Assembly: GCA_018971385.1 (NCBI GenBank) | Contig: JAGXAY010000014.1 | Location: forward strand, 1 to 35,054 | Length of the DNA stretch: 35,054 nt | Reading direction: 5' to 3' | From: Acidobacteriota bacterium | GTDB lineage: Bacteria > Actinomycetota > Acidimicrobiia > Acidimicrobiales > RAAP-2 | Shown here: positions 8,867-18,182 of the stretch, in pieces | Layout: each line of letters starts with the position of its first letter | Numbering within the stretch: position 1 is the first letter of the stretch | Translations under genes and position numbers: made by a program | Notes under the pieces: generated by a model | The model's input: only the letters and a program-made list of their open reading frames with translations | Told to the model about the DNA's origin: nothing | The model's database searches: none

Positions 8867-9136
8867 ATGGCAACCAATCCCAACGACATCGCGAGTGCGG
8901 TTCGCAACGCGGGCGCACTCATCGGTGGCGGACTGGCCCTCGGTGGTGGCGCGATCGGTGCCGCTATCGGTGACGGTCTCGCGGGTTCGCAGACCATCGC
9001 GGCGATCGCTCGCCAGCCCGAGATTGAGAACAAGGCTCGTACGTACTTCTTCTTGACCGTCGGTCTGGCTGAAGCGATGTACTTCATCAACCTGCTGTTC
9101 ATGGTCGTCTTCGTCTACGTCTTCAAGTCCAACTAG
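8867..9136 (+). CDS. atpE: ATP synthase F0 subunit c (proteolipid)
   Basis: Subunit c is the hairpin that forms the rotating ring. The 89-residue protein has two membrane helices: a glycine-rich first helix (about 17-40, [18 protein letters not shown]), the polar loop ARQPE (48-52) and the second helix with the ion-binding carboxylate E69 in [11 protein letters not shown]. The AEA context, lacking the Ser/Thr next to the Glu and the Gln in helix 1 found in sodium enzymes, points to protons as coupling ion. The same region (E69 and flanking residues) is the diarylquinoline (bedaquiline) target in mycobacteria; sensitivity cannot be predicted here. Confidence 0.97.
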   Translation: MATNPNDIASAVRNAGALIGGGLALGGGAIGAAIGDGLAGSQTIAAIARQPEIENKARTYFFLTVGLAEAMYFINLLFMVVFVYVFKSN

Positions 9137-9187
9137 GACGAGGACGTCGAGGCGCCCGGTCGGTCCCTCTAACAGAAGGTCTCTTCC

Positions 9188-9697
9188 ATGACAGGATCCA
9201 TTTTTCTTCTTCCCAACGGCACGTGGTTCGTCGAGTTGGCGGTTGTCGTCATCATCTTGTTCTTCGTGACCAAGTACGTGCTGCCGATACTGAACAAGTC
9301 GATCGAAGCTCGTCAGGAGAAGATTCGCACCGCCCTCTTGGCGGCCGACGAGGCGCGGGCCGCCGCTGCCGCCGCGGACGACGAGCGCGCTCGACTCCTC
9401 CAGGAGGCGCGCGAACACGCCCGCGAGATCGTGCAGTCGGCGCAGTCTCTCGCCGAGCAGGTGAAGTCGGAAGCCGGGGGTCGGGGCCAGGAGGAGTTCG
9501 ACCGCATCGTGGCCGCGGCGCAGGACGAGGTCCGCGCGGCGCGCCAACGGGCGATCGACGAGGCCTCGGGCCGCATCGGGGAGATCACCTTCGATCTCGT
9601 CGCGAAGATTATTGGCCGTGAAGTGGACCAGAACGCCCACCAGGACCTCGTACGCGAGGCCGTGGCCGCTCTGCACGTCGAGGCCCAGAAGGGGTAG
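9188..9697 (+). CDS. atpF: ATP synthase F0 subunit b
   Basis: Subunit b is the peripheral stalk. The 169-residue protein has one N-terminal membrane helix (about 13-36, VELAVVVIILFFVTKYVLPI) followed by a long Ala/Glu/Arg-rich amphipathic helix that forms the dimeric stalk. It is encoded separately from delta, unlike the b-delta fusion (atpFH) of mycobacteria. The ATG at 9188 follows an AGAAGG ribosome-binding site. No second b' gene is present. Confidence 0.95.
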   Translation: MTGSIFLLPNGTWFVELAVVVIILFFVTKYVLPILNKSIEARQEKIRTALLAADEARAAAAAADDERARLLQEAREHAREIVQSAQSLAEQVKSEAGGRGQEEFDRIVAAAQDEVRAARQRAIDEASGRIGEITFDLVAKIIGREVDQNAHQDLVREAVAALHVEAQKG

Positions 9698-9707
9698 TTG
9701 ACCACTC

Positions 9708-10619
9708 ATGCTGCCCGCCCTTGAAGGATTCACCGCTGCGCTCCTGGGTGCCTGCGACGCGCCCGCGCGTGAGCAGGTGGCGCACGAACTCGCGTCGTTG
9801 CAGCGGTCGATCCTGGCCCAACCCGAGTTGCGGGGAGTCTTGGCTGACACCTCGCTGACCGGGGTGGCCCGTGGCGCGGTGGTGGAGGAACTTTTACGGG
9901 GGCGAGTAGGGGACGTCACGCGCCGCCTCGCGGTCTACGCCGCCGCCCACGCCCCCGCGCCGGAGGTCGCTCCGGCCATTGGGGAGGTGGCGCAACGCGC
10001 TCTCGTCCACCACGAAACGGGAGTGTACGAGCACCAGTCCTTGGGACTGCTCGGCGCCCGCCGTCGCGTGGCCGGATTCGCCGACGCGGTGCTGAGTGCG
10101 GTACCCACCGAGGAGTTCGGCACCGTTCAAGACGAGCTCTTCTCCTGGGCTCGCGTGGTCGAGGCCCACGTCGAACTTCGACGTGTCCTTCTCGACCGGG
10201 ACGCTCCGCTCGCCCAACGACTAGGTACGGTGAACCGTCTTCTCGAGAATCGAGTGAGTGCGACAACCCTCACTCTCGCCCGGTACGTCGTCGAGGGTGG
10301 GCGCCCGCGAGACGTGGTGGGTACTCTCGACTACCTCGTTGACTACGTCGCCCAGGCCCACGACTGGCGCGTCGCTCGCGTGCACGCCGCCCTGCCCCTC
10401 GAGGGCGCGGCCGAGGAGGAGTTGCGTACCTCGCTGAGCGGTCTCACCGGAGCCCCGGTGGACCTTCAAGTCATCCTCGAACCCGCCCTCATGAGTGGAG
10501 TGGTGGTCGAGGTGGGCGACCTGCGCCTCGACGCCTCGATGCGGGGTCGCCTCGCGGCGCTGCACGACATGGTGGCCGGTGGCCACTTTTACGAATCCGC
10601 TCTCTCCGAGAACGACTAA
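9708..10619 (+). CDS. atpH: ATP synthase F1 subunit delta with duplicated N-terminal domain
   Basis: Delta links the peripheral stalk to the top of F1. At 303 residues it is much longer than the roughly 180-residue typical subunit. Reading the protein shows why: residues about 7-80 (GFTAALLGA...[19 protein letters not shown]...) are echoed at about 123-195 (GFADAVLSA...[19 protein letters not shown]...), so the six-helix N-terminal domain is present twice. The single C-terminal domain (about 222-291) ends in [19 protein letters not shown], the usual delta signature. Longer deltas are typical of actinobacteria, and in mycobacteria a duplicated delta N-domain lies within the b-delta fusion. The ATG at 9708 is 11 nt after atpF. 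Confidence 0.93.
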   Translation: MLPALEGFTAALLGACDAPAREQVAHELASLQRSILAQPELRGVLADTSLTGVARGAVVEELLRGRVGDVTRRLAVYAAAHAPAPEVAPAIGEVAQRALVHHETGVYEHQSLGLLGARRRVAGFADAVLSAVPTEEFGTVQDELFSWARVVEAHVELRRVLLDRDAPLAQRLGTVNRLLENRVSATTLTLARYVVEGGRPRDVVGTLDYLVDYVAQAHDWRVARVHAALPLEGAAEEELRTSLSGLTGAPVDLQVILEPALMSGVVVEVGDLRLDASMRGRLAALHDMVAGGHFYESALSEND

Positions 10620-10635
10620 CAAGAAGGAAACTGAG

Positions 10636-12153
10636 ATGACTGAGCTCAACATCAGTGCGAGCGACATCACCGAGGCGCTGCGTCACCACGTCAGCGACTT
10701 CAACCCGGCGGTCTCCGCCGAGCAGGTTGGACGGGTCGTCGAGGTCGGCGACGGGATTGCCCGCGTCTCGGGTCTGCCCTCGGCCAAGGTCAACGAGCTC
10801 CTCGAGTTCGAGGACGGCACCGTCGGTCTCGCCATGAACCTCGACGAGGAGACGATTGGGTGCGTCGTCCTCGGTGCGGTGGACGGCATCGAAGAGGAGC
10901 AGGTCGTTCGTTCGACGGGACGTATCCTCTCCGTGCCGGTCGGCGACGCCCTTATCGGTCGTGTGGTTAACGCCCTCGGAGCCCCCATTGACGGTCGCGG
11001 TCCCCTCGAAGGAGCGACGGAGCGGCGCATGGAGATTCAGGCCCCCGGCATCATGGGGCGTCAGCCCGTGGGTGAGCCCCTCCAGACCGGTATCAAGGCC
11101 ATCGACGCGATGACGCCGATCGGTCGGGGTCAGCGCGAGCTCATCATCGGCGACCGCAAGACCGGTAAGACGACCGTCGCGATCGACACCATTTTGAACC
11201 AAAAGGGCGCCGGCGTGAAGTGCATCTACGTCGCAGTCGGCCAGAAGAACTCCTCGGTCGCCCAGACGGTGAAAACCCTCGAAGACCACGGCGCGATGGA
11301 GTACACGGTCGTCGTCGTCGCCTCCGCGGGTGACCCCGCGCCCTTCAAGTTCCTCGCCCCCTACGCCGGGTGCGCCATCGGGCAGCACTGGATGGATAAC
11401 GGCGAGCACGCGCTCGTCGTCTACGACGACCTCTCGAAGCAGGCCGAGGCCTACCGACAGATCTCCCTTCTGCTGCGTCGCCCGCCGGGCCGCGAGGCCT
11501 ACCCCGGTGACGTCTTCTACCTGCACAGCCGGTTGCTCGAGCGCGCCGCCAAGTTGAGTGACGAGCTCGGTGGTGGGTCTCTGACCGCGTTGCCGATCAT
11601 CGAGACGAAGGCCGGTGACATCTCGGCCTACATCCCGACGAACGTCATCTCCATTACCGACGGCCAGGTCTTTTTGGAGTCCGACCTCTTCTACTCCGGC
11701 GTGCGCCCGGCCATCAACGTGGGTAACTCGGTGTCGCGCGTGGGTGGCGCGGCCCAGATTAAGGCGATGAAGTCGGTGGCCGGTACGTTGAAGTTGGACC
11801 TCGCCCAGTTCCGCGACCTGGAGTCCTTCGCGACGTTCGGTTCCGAGTTGGACAAGGCTTCCCAGCAGCAGCTCGACCGGGGATATCGGCTCACGGAGCT
11901 GCTGAAGCAGGGGCTGAACGCCCCCGTGCCGGTCGAGGAGCAGATTCTCGTGATCTACGCCGGTACGAAGGGGTGGCTCGACACCATTCCCGTCACCGAC
12001 GTCCGTCGCTTCGAGCAGGAGATGTTGATCCACTTCCGGTCCCAGCACGCTGAGTTGCTCGAGCACATTCGTTCCCAGAAGACGCTGCCCGACACCAGCG
12101 CCCTCGACGCCGCCCTCACCTCCTTCGTGGACACCTTCGCGGTGAGCAACTAG
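10636..12153 (+). CDS. atpA: ATP synthase F1 subunit alpha
   Basis: Alpha forms the non-catalytic nucleotide sites of the alpha3beta3 hexamer. The reading frame is open from 10495, but the ATG at 10636 follows an AAGAAGGA ribosome-binding site and gives the family N-terminus ([19 protein letters not shown]) and 505 residues. The P-loop GDRKTGKTT is at 172-180. The [14 protein letters not shown] region and the [17 protein letters not shown] signature are intact. It lies 16 nt after atpH. Confidence 0.97.
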   Translation: MTELNISASDITEALRHHVSDFNPAVSAEQVGRVVEVGDGIARVSGLPSAKVNELLEFEDGTVGLAMNLDEETIGCVVLGAVDGIEEEQVVRSTGRILSVPVGDALIGRVVNALGAPIDGRGPLEGATERRMEIQAPGIMGRQPVGEPLQTGIKAIDAMTPIGRGQRELIIGDRKTGKTTVAIDTILNQKGAGVKCIYVAVGQKNSSVAQTVKTLEDHGAMEYTVVVVASAGDPAPFKFLAPYAGCAIGQHWMDNGEHALVVYDDLSKQAEAYRQISLLLRRPPGREAYPGDVFYLHSRLLERAAKLSDELGGGSLTALPIIETKAGDISAYIPTNVISITDGQVFLESDLFYSGVRPAINVGNSVSRVGGAAQIKAMKSVAGTLKLDLAQFRDLESFATFGSELDKASQQQLDRGYRLTELLKQGLNAPVPVEEQILVIYAGTKGWLDTIPVTDVRRFEQEMLIHFRSQHAELLEHIRSQKTLPDTSALDAALTSFVDTFAVSN

Positions 12154-12179
12154 GTCGCGGACGAGGACGAGGAGGAGCA

Positions 12180-13070
12180 ATGGCGGGAGGTCAGGAGCGA
12201 GTACTCCGTCGACGGATTAAGTCCGTGCAGGCGACTCGCAAGATCACCAAGGCGATGGAGCTCATCGCCGCGTCCCAGATCGGACGCAGCCAGGCCCGCA
12301 TTGCGGCGAATCGTCCCTACCGGGCCGGTATGCGACGCATCGTGGTCGAAGCCGCCCTCGGTGACCCGAGCGCGGCGGCGAAACTCCTCAGCCTTCCGGA
12401 GAAGGTGACCTCGACCGTAGTGCTCGTCGTCGCCGGAGACCGGGGACTGTCGGGACCCTACAATTCGACCGTGCTGCGCACGGCGGAGCGGCTCGTGCGC
12501 GATCTGCGCAGTCAGGGTTCGGCGGTGCGACTTTTCACCGTGGGCAAGAAGGCCGCGCCGTTCTTTCGATTCCGCGGACTCGACGTCGAGCACTCCTGGC
12601 AGGGCTTCGCGGACCGTCCGGCCTTCGGGGACGCTCGCCAAATTGCCGCCGGAGTGGTGGCCCCCTTTCTCACCGGGGAGGCCCAGCGGGTCCTCCTCGT
12701 CTCGACACGCTTTCGCTCCGCGGGAGTCCAGGAAGTGACGACGGAACAGCTCCTGCCGCTCGTGGTCGACGAGTCCGTTCGCCCCGTCACCCCGGGTCTG
12801 CACGGCTACACCGAGTTCGAACCGGACGTCGAGCAGTTGCTGACCCGCCTCGCGCCGACCGCGCTCGAGAGCGAGATCTTTACCGCCCTCCTCGAGGGGG
12901 CGGCCTCCTTCCACACCTCCCAGCAGCGGGCGATGGCCGCCGCAACGGAGAACGCGGACGAACTGAGTCGGAACTTGACGCGCATCATGAACCAGGCGCG
13001 CCAGGACTCCATTACGACCGAAATCATGGAAATCGTGGGCGGAGCCGAAGCGCTTCGCTCGGGAAAGTGA
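12180..13070 (+). CDS. atpG: ATP synthase F1 subunit gamma
   Basis: Gamma is the central rotor shaft. The 296-residue protein has the N-terminal helix with RRRIKSVQATRKITKAMELIA-type sequence and the C-terminal helix containing AMAAATENADELSRNLT, the two parts of the coiled coil; the VLVVAGDRGLSGPYN region is also typical. The ATG at 12180 follows a GAGGAGG-rich ribosome-binding site. The gene precedes atpD by 7 nt. Confidence 0.96.
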   Translation: MAGGQERVLRRRIKSVQATRKITKAMELIAASQIGRSQARIAANRPYRAGMRRIVVEAALGDPSAAAKLLSLPEKVTSTVVLVVAGDRGLSGPYNSTVLRTAERLVRDLRSQGSAVRLFTVGKKAAPFFRFRGLDVEHSWQGFADRPAFGDARQIAAGVVAPFLTGEAQRVLLVSTRFRSAGVQEVTTEQLLPLVVDESVRPVTPGLHGYTEFEPDVEQLLTRLAPTALESEIFTALLEGAASFHTSQQRAMAAATENADELSRNLTRIMNQARQDSITTEIMEIVGGAEALRSGK

Positions 13071-13074
13071 GTAA

Positions 13075-14511
<1,437 letters not shown>

Positions 14512-14515
14512 TCAC

Positions 14516-14929
14516 GTGCGCGTCGAAATCGTGACCCCCGAGGCGGTCCTCTTCGCGGGGCCGGCGGACGAGTTCGTCGCCCGGTCCTCGGCGGGGGAGT
14601 ACACGGTGATGGATCACCACGCCGACTTCGTCACTGACGCGGTACCCGGAATGGTGACGGTCAGGGTCGGATCGGTGTCGACCGAGTACTGCAACCACGG
14701 TGGATTCGTGCAGGTCGGAAAGGATCCGGCGACCGGAGAAACCCTGGTGACTCTCCTCGCGTCGGTCGCTGAATGCGTGGCCGACGTGGACGCTGAGCGG
14801 GCCCGGAAGGCGCTCGCCGACGCCGAAGCGGCGCTCGCCGATCCGAACTGTGACGAGATCACCCGGGCTGACGCCCTCGCGGCGAGGGCGCGCGCTGAAC
14901 TGCGCCTGCGCGTCACCCTCGCCCACTGA
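14516..14929 (+). CDS. atpC: ATP synthase F1 subunit epsilon
   Basis: Epsilon is the small rotor subunit that couples gamma to the c-ring and often inhibits ATP hydrolysis. The chosen GTG start at 14516 (4 nt after the atpD stop) gives 137 residues beginning MRVEIVTPEAVLFAGPADEF, the standard N-terminal beta-sandwich opening; upstream open frame is inside atpD. The C-terminal part (about 90-137), rich in Ala, Arg and Glu, is the helical hairpin. It ends the operon; a CBS-domain gene converges on it with a 3-nt gap. Confidence 0.93.
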   Translation: MRVEIVTPEAVLFAGPADEFVARSSAGEYTVMDHHADFVTDAVPGMVTVRVGSVSTEYCNHGGFVQVGKDPATGETLVTLLASVAECVADVDAERARKALADAEAALADPNCDEITRADALAARARAELRLRVTLAH

Positions 14930-14932
14930 GCC

Positions 14933-15364
14933 CTAACGGGCCGAGACGTACTCCAACAGGTCCCGCTTGTCGTTCTCGAGTTGCTCGACGCGGTGCTTCA
15001 CCACGTCACCGATGGAGATCATTCCCGTGAGGACCCCGTCCTCGACGACGGGGACGTGACGAATACGCCGATCGGTCATGAGCTTCATGAGCCGGTCCAA
15101 CGTCTCGGACTCGTTGCAGGTCACGACCTGGGAGCTCATAATGGAGCGCACCGGGAGGTCGAGGGCTTGAGCGCCCGAACTAGCGAGGGCCCGTACGATG
15201 TCTCGCTCGGAGAGAATTCCCACGAGCGGGGCGCGCTCGCCGGAGACCACGAGGGCTCCGATACCGCGATCGCGTAGCTCGTTCACCGCCTCGAGCACGG
15301 GCCGACTCTCGTCAATCGTGGTTACTTGGCGACCCTTGGTCGAAAGAAGCTGGGATACTTTCAC
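14933..15364 (-). CDS. CBS-domain pair protein
   Basis: A 143-residue cytoplasmic protein made of two CBS motifs (about 5-60 and 75-130), including ALVVSGERAPLVGILSERDIV and RHVPVVEDGVLTGMISIGDVV. Such stand-alone CBS pairs bind adenosine nucleotides or related ligands and are thought to sense energy state; the partner is unknown here. The GTG at 15364 has a strong GAGGAGG ribosome-binding site 7 nt upstream; an ATG 5 nt further upstream is out of frame and stops at once. It is convergent with atpC, with no terminator except the tiny inverted repeat GCCC/GGGC at 14930-14941. The function beyond ligand binding is not readable. Confidence 0.85.
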   Translation of the reverse strand: MKVSQLLSTKGRQVTTIDESRPVLEAVNELRDRGIGALVVSGERAPLVGILSERDIVRALASSGAQALDLPVRSIMSSQVVTCNESETLDRLMKLMTDRRIRHVPVVEDGVLTGMISIGDVVKHRVEQLENDKRDLLEYVSAR

Positions 15365-15514
15365 GTCATTTCCTCCTCATGGCGGCAACCGAACGGGCTT
15401 ACCGTAGGGGCTCGACATTAAGGCTTCGTGAGGTTCTTCTCAACGTTTCGCTCGTGAACTTCCGGGCAAGGCCTTGTGCGGGAATTCCCAAGCCGGGAGA
15501 CTGCGTTGCGACGA

Positions 15515-15539
15515 GCGAGATTGGTTTAACCAATCTCGC
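15515..15539. promoter_or_regulatory. Perfect 25-nt palindrome, candidate operator
   Basis: Two perfect 12-nt arms, GCGAGATTGGTT and AACCAATCTCGC, flank a single T. The site ends 20 nt before the start of the thioredoxin-fold gene and about 150 nt from the divergent CBS gene. Perfect symmetry with a one-base centre fits a binding site for a dimeric repressor. It could also fold as an RNA hairpin, but it lacks the T tract expected of an intrinsic terminator and a one-base loop is sterically poor. Two smaller palindromes, CAAGGCCTTG (about 15467-15476) and GGGAATTCCC (15480-15489), lie just upstream. Confidence 0.5.
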
Positions 15540-15559
15540 GGTGAGGACGAGGAGGGATG

Positions 15560-15859
15560 ATGGATATTCGCATCTTGTACGTAGAGGGGTGCCCTCACGT
15601 TCAGCCGTTAGTGGACGAGGTTCTCGACCTGTGCGGTGGTCGAGGCGATGTGACGGTGACGACGCGGGATATCGCCGAGGCGAACGAGCTGGAGCGTCTG
15701 GTCTTCCACGGTTCTCCCACCCTCGTCATCGACGGACGCGATCCCTTTGACGCCACCGAGGGTCCGGTGGAGGCGTCGTGTCGCCTCTACCGGGGTGAGG
15801 ATGGCTTGTGGCGGGGCTATCCGTCGAGAGAGGAGATCGCCGAGGTCCTCGTGAAGTAA
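15560..15859 (+). CDS. Small thioredoxin-fold protein of unknown function
   Basis: A 99-residue protein with a beta-strand opening MDIRILYVEGCPHV, a lone cysteine C11 at the position of the first redox cysteine (CPHV, not CxxC), and GSPTLVIDGRDPF at 51-63 that fits the cis-proline loop of a thioredoxin fold. Similar short proteins occur beside mercury or arsenic resistance genes, but nothing of that kind is nearby. C25 and C74 could act as resolving cysteines. Two adjacent ATGs (15557, 15560) compete; the second has better spacing to the GAGGAGGG ribosome-binding site. The gene is preceded by a perfect palindrome and converges on glpX with a 10-nt gap. Confidence 0.7.
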   Translation: MDIRILYVEGCPHVQPLVDEVLDLCGGRGDVTVTTRDIAEANELERLVFHGSPTLVIDGRDPFDATEGPVEASCRLYRGEDGLWRGYPSREEIAEVLVK

Positions 15860-15869
15860 CTGACGAACC

Positions 15870-16856
15870 CTAAAGGCCCGTGGTGAACTCCTGCAGTTTG
15901 TCGTGACGGTGGAACGTCTCGATGGTCCGCACGGTGCCGGAACGAGAGCGCACGACGAGGGACTGAGTGGTAGCTCCGAAGTCCGTGAAGCGCACGCCGC
16001 GCAGGAACTCGCCGTCGGTGATGGCGGTGGCCGAAAAGAAGCAGTTGTCGGAGGCCACGAGGTGGTCCGTCGTGAGCACGGTGTCGAAGGAGTATCCGAG
16101 CTCCTCTGCGCGAAGACGCTCCTCCTCGTTGCGCGCGTGGAGAATTCCTTGAATCTCTCCTCCGAGGCCCTTGAGCGCGGCCGCGGCGATCACGCCCTCG
16201 GGAGTCCCCCCGATACCCATAAGACAGTCTGCTCCCGAATTGGGCCAGGCCGTCGCCACGGCCCCGGCGACGTCCCCGTCGGTAATGGAGATGACGCGGG
16301 CCCCGGCGTCACGAATCTCGCCCACGAGTTCGTCGTGGCGGGGGCGATCGAGAACGACCACGCCCAGTTCGTGGATGGACTTCTTCAGTCGCTTCGCCAG
16401 TTCGGTGAGATTGTCGGCGACCGAGGCGTTGATATCGATGGCGCCACGTCCCCGGGGACCGACCGCGATCTTCTTCATGTAGTAGCTCGGACCGGGATCA
16501 AACATCGTGCCCCGCTCGGCGAGAGCAATCACTGACATGGCGCCCGGAAGACCCTTCGCCGTGAGGGTGGTGCCGTCGACGGGGTCGACGGCGATGTCGA
16601 CGGCCGGCGGGGACCCGTTGCCGATGTTCTCCCCGTTGTACAGCATGGGGGCCTCGTCCTTCTCGCCCTCGCCGATGACGACGATGCCGTCCATGGGAAC
16701 GGCCCCGAGGACGAAACGCATCGCGTCCACGGCGGCGCCGTCGGCGGCGTTCTTATCGCCTCGCCCCGCCCAGCGCGCCGCCGCGATGGCTGCGGCCTCC
16801 GTGACGCGAATGAGTTCGAGGGCCAGGTTCCGATCCGGTTTATTCGGTCGTAGCAC
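15870..16856 (-). CDS. glpX: Class II fructose-1,6-bisphosphatase
   Basis: GlpX hydrolyses fructose 1,6-bisphosphate to fructose 6-phosphate in gluconeogenesis; it is the usual FBPase of actinobacteria. The 328-residue protein has metal-site motifs IGEGEKDEAPML (61-72) and DPVDGTT (91-97), GPRGRGAID in the middle, and MGIGGTPEGVIAAAAL near 213-228. The start is a GTG with no Shine-Dalgarno sequence; a TAGCCT that could be a -10 box ends 7 nt upstream, so a leaderless mRNA is likely. It is divergent from murA across 66 nt. Confidence 0.95.
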   Translation of the reverse strand: MLRPNKPDRNLALELIRVTEAAAIAAARWAGRGDKNAADGAAVDAMRFVLGAVPMDGIVVIGEGEKDEAPMLYNGENIGNGSPPAVDIAVDPVDGTTLTAKGLPGAMSVIALAERGTMFDPGPSYYMKKIAVGPRGRGAIDINASVADNLTELAKRLKKSIHELGVVVLDRPRHDELVGEIRDAGARVISITDGDVAGAVATAWPNSGADCLMGIGGTPEGVIAAAALKGLGGEIQGILHARNEEERLRAEELGYSFDTVLTTDHLVASDNCFFSATAITDGEFLRGVRFTDFGATTQSLVVRSRSGTVRTIETFHRHDKLQEFTTGL

Positions 16857-16922
16857 GATGTTGAGGCTACTCCGGGGGGTGTGTCGGTGGGGTTACGAAC
16901 GCGCAGAGGCCATACTTGAGGG
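16857..16922. promoter_or_regulatory. Divergent glpX/murA promoter region
   Basis: This 66-nt gap must hold promoters for both genes. On the minus strand TAGCCT ends 7 nt before the glpX GTG. On the plus strand CATACT (16911-16916) ends 6 nt before the murA GTG. Both resemble -10 boxes placed so that transcription would begin at or next to the start codon. Neither has an evident -35 hexamer. The assignment is by eye. Confidence 0.4.
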
Positions 16923-18182
16923 GTGAACTCCGTGCTCATTCAACCCCGCGGGCCGCTCGCCGGGGAGGTTCGAGCCTTCGGCGCGAAGAATGCGGTGTTG
17001 AAACAAATGGCCGCGTGCCTCCTCGCCTCGGGCACCCACACCCTCACCAACGTTCCCGACATCGTGGACGTCGCCATCATGGCGGACCTTCTCGAGTCCC
17101 TCGGCTGCGCGGTCGTGCGTGGGGACCACCGACTGAGCATCACCGTGCCGGAGGCGAGGGACCTCGCGACCCAGGCGCCCGGTGAACTCTTTCAGGCGAT
17201 GCGCGCTTCCATCGTCGTGCTCGGACCCCTCCTCGCACGGTGCGGCGAAGCGGAGATGGCTCTTCCGGGTGGAGACGATTTCGGCCAGCGGCCCATCAAC
17301 TTCCACACCGACGGACTCAGTTCGATGGGGGCTCATTTTCACAACGATGCTCGTTGGATTCGGGCCAAGAGTGACGGGCGACTACGAGCTAGTCACATCA
17401 CCCTCGAGTACCCGAGCCACACGGCGACCGACAATCTCTTGATGGCCGCGGTGCTCGCCGAGGGACGGACCGTCATCGAGAACGCCGCTCGCGAACCGGA
17501 GGTGGAAGACCTCGGTCGTCAGCTCTGCGCGATGGGGGCCATCATTGAGGGACTCGGCACGTCCCGTCTCATCGTGACGGGGGTGGAGCAACTCCACGCC
17601 GCCGAGCACGACGTGATTCCCGACCGGGTGGTGTCGGCGACGTATTTGGCCTCGGCCGTCATCACCGGCGGCGACGTCCGCGTCAGTGACGCCCGGCCCG
17701 ACCACATGGTGATGTTGCTGCGCAAGCTGTCCGACATGGGAGCGTCCGTCGACCTCGCGGGGGAGGGGATCCGCGTCCTCGGTCCCTCGAGAGTCCGCGC
17801 GGTGGACGTCGCGACCCTGCCGTATCCGGGCGTCGCGACGGACTACAAGCCCCTCATCACGACGGTGCTCTCGGTGGCGGAGGGCGTGTCGATCGTGACC
17901 GAGAACCTCTTCGTGGGTCGATTCCGCTACGTGGACGAACTGACGAGGTTGGGGGCGCACGTGACGACCGAGGGGCACCACGCGATGATCCGGGGAGTCG
18001 GCCAATTGGTGGGTACCGAGGTCCACGGGAGCGATATTCGGGCCGCCGCCGCCCTCGTGCTCGCCGGCTTAGTCGCCGAGGGCGAGACCATCGTGACCGG
18101 CATGAACCACGTGCGTCGAGGTTACGACCACCTGCCCGAACGACTCGCGAGCCTCGGGGCCTCAGTCACGTGGCGCGACTAG
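16923..18182 (+). CDS. murA: UDP-N-acetylglucosamine 1-carboxyvinyltransferase, Asp-type (predicted fosfomycin-insensitive)
   Basis: MurA transfers enolpyruvate from PEP to UDP-GlcNAc, the first committed step of peptidoglycan synthesis. The 419-residue protein aligns by eye with mycobacterial MurA throughout, from FGAKNAVLKQMAA (19-31, with the catalytic lysine of AKN) to the SDIRAAAALVLAGLVAEGET segment. The active-site loop reads LPGGDDFGQRP: D118 stands where most bacteria have the cysteine alkylated by fosfomycin. The same Cys-to-Asp change makes M. tuberculosis MurA insensitive. Position after the atp operon matches mycobacteria, although four other genes intervene here. Start GTG 16923; probably leaderless. 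Confidence 0.95.
   Translation: MNSVLIQPRGPLAGEVRAFGAKNAVLKQMAACLLASGTHTLTNVPDIVDVAIMADLLESLGCAVVRGDHRLSITVPEARDLATQAPGELFQAMRASIVVLGPLLARCGEAEMALPGGDDFGQRPINFHTDGLSSMGAHFHNDARWIRAKSDGRLRASHITLEYPSHTATDNLLMAAVLAEGRTVIENAAREPEVEDLGRQLCAMGAIIEGLGTSRLIVTGVEQLHAAEHDVIPDRVVSATYLASAVITGGDVRVSDARPDHMVMLLRKLSDMGASVDLAGEGIRVLGPSRVRAVDVATLPYPGVATDYKPLITTVLSVAEGVSIVTENLFVGRFRYVDELTRLGAHVTTEGHHAMIRGVGQLVGTEVHGSDIRAAAALVLAGLVAEGETIVTGMNHVRRGYDHLPERLASLGASVTWRD

Noticed and set aside
8012-9919. 635-codon open frame on the minus strand across atpB, atpE and atpF
   Set aside because: It is the antisense shadow of well-conserved genes in high-G+C DNA; the translation is rich in His, Asp, Glu, Gly and Val with no domain, and lies opposite certain genes.
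10489-12180. 563-codon open frame on the minus strand across atpA
   Set aside because: Same reason: an antisense shadow of atpA with no recognisable motifs or ribosome-binding site.
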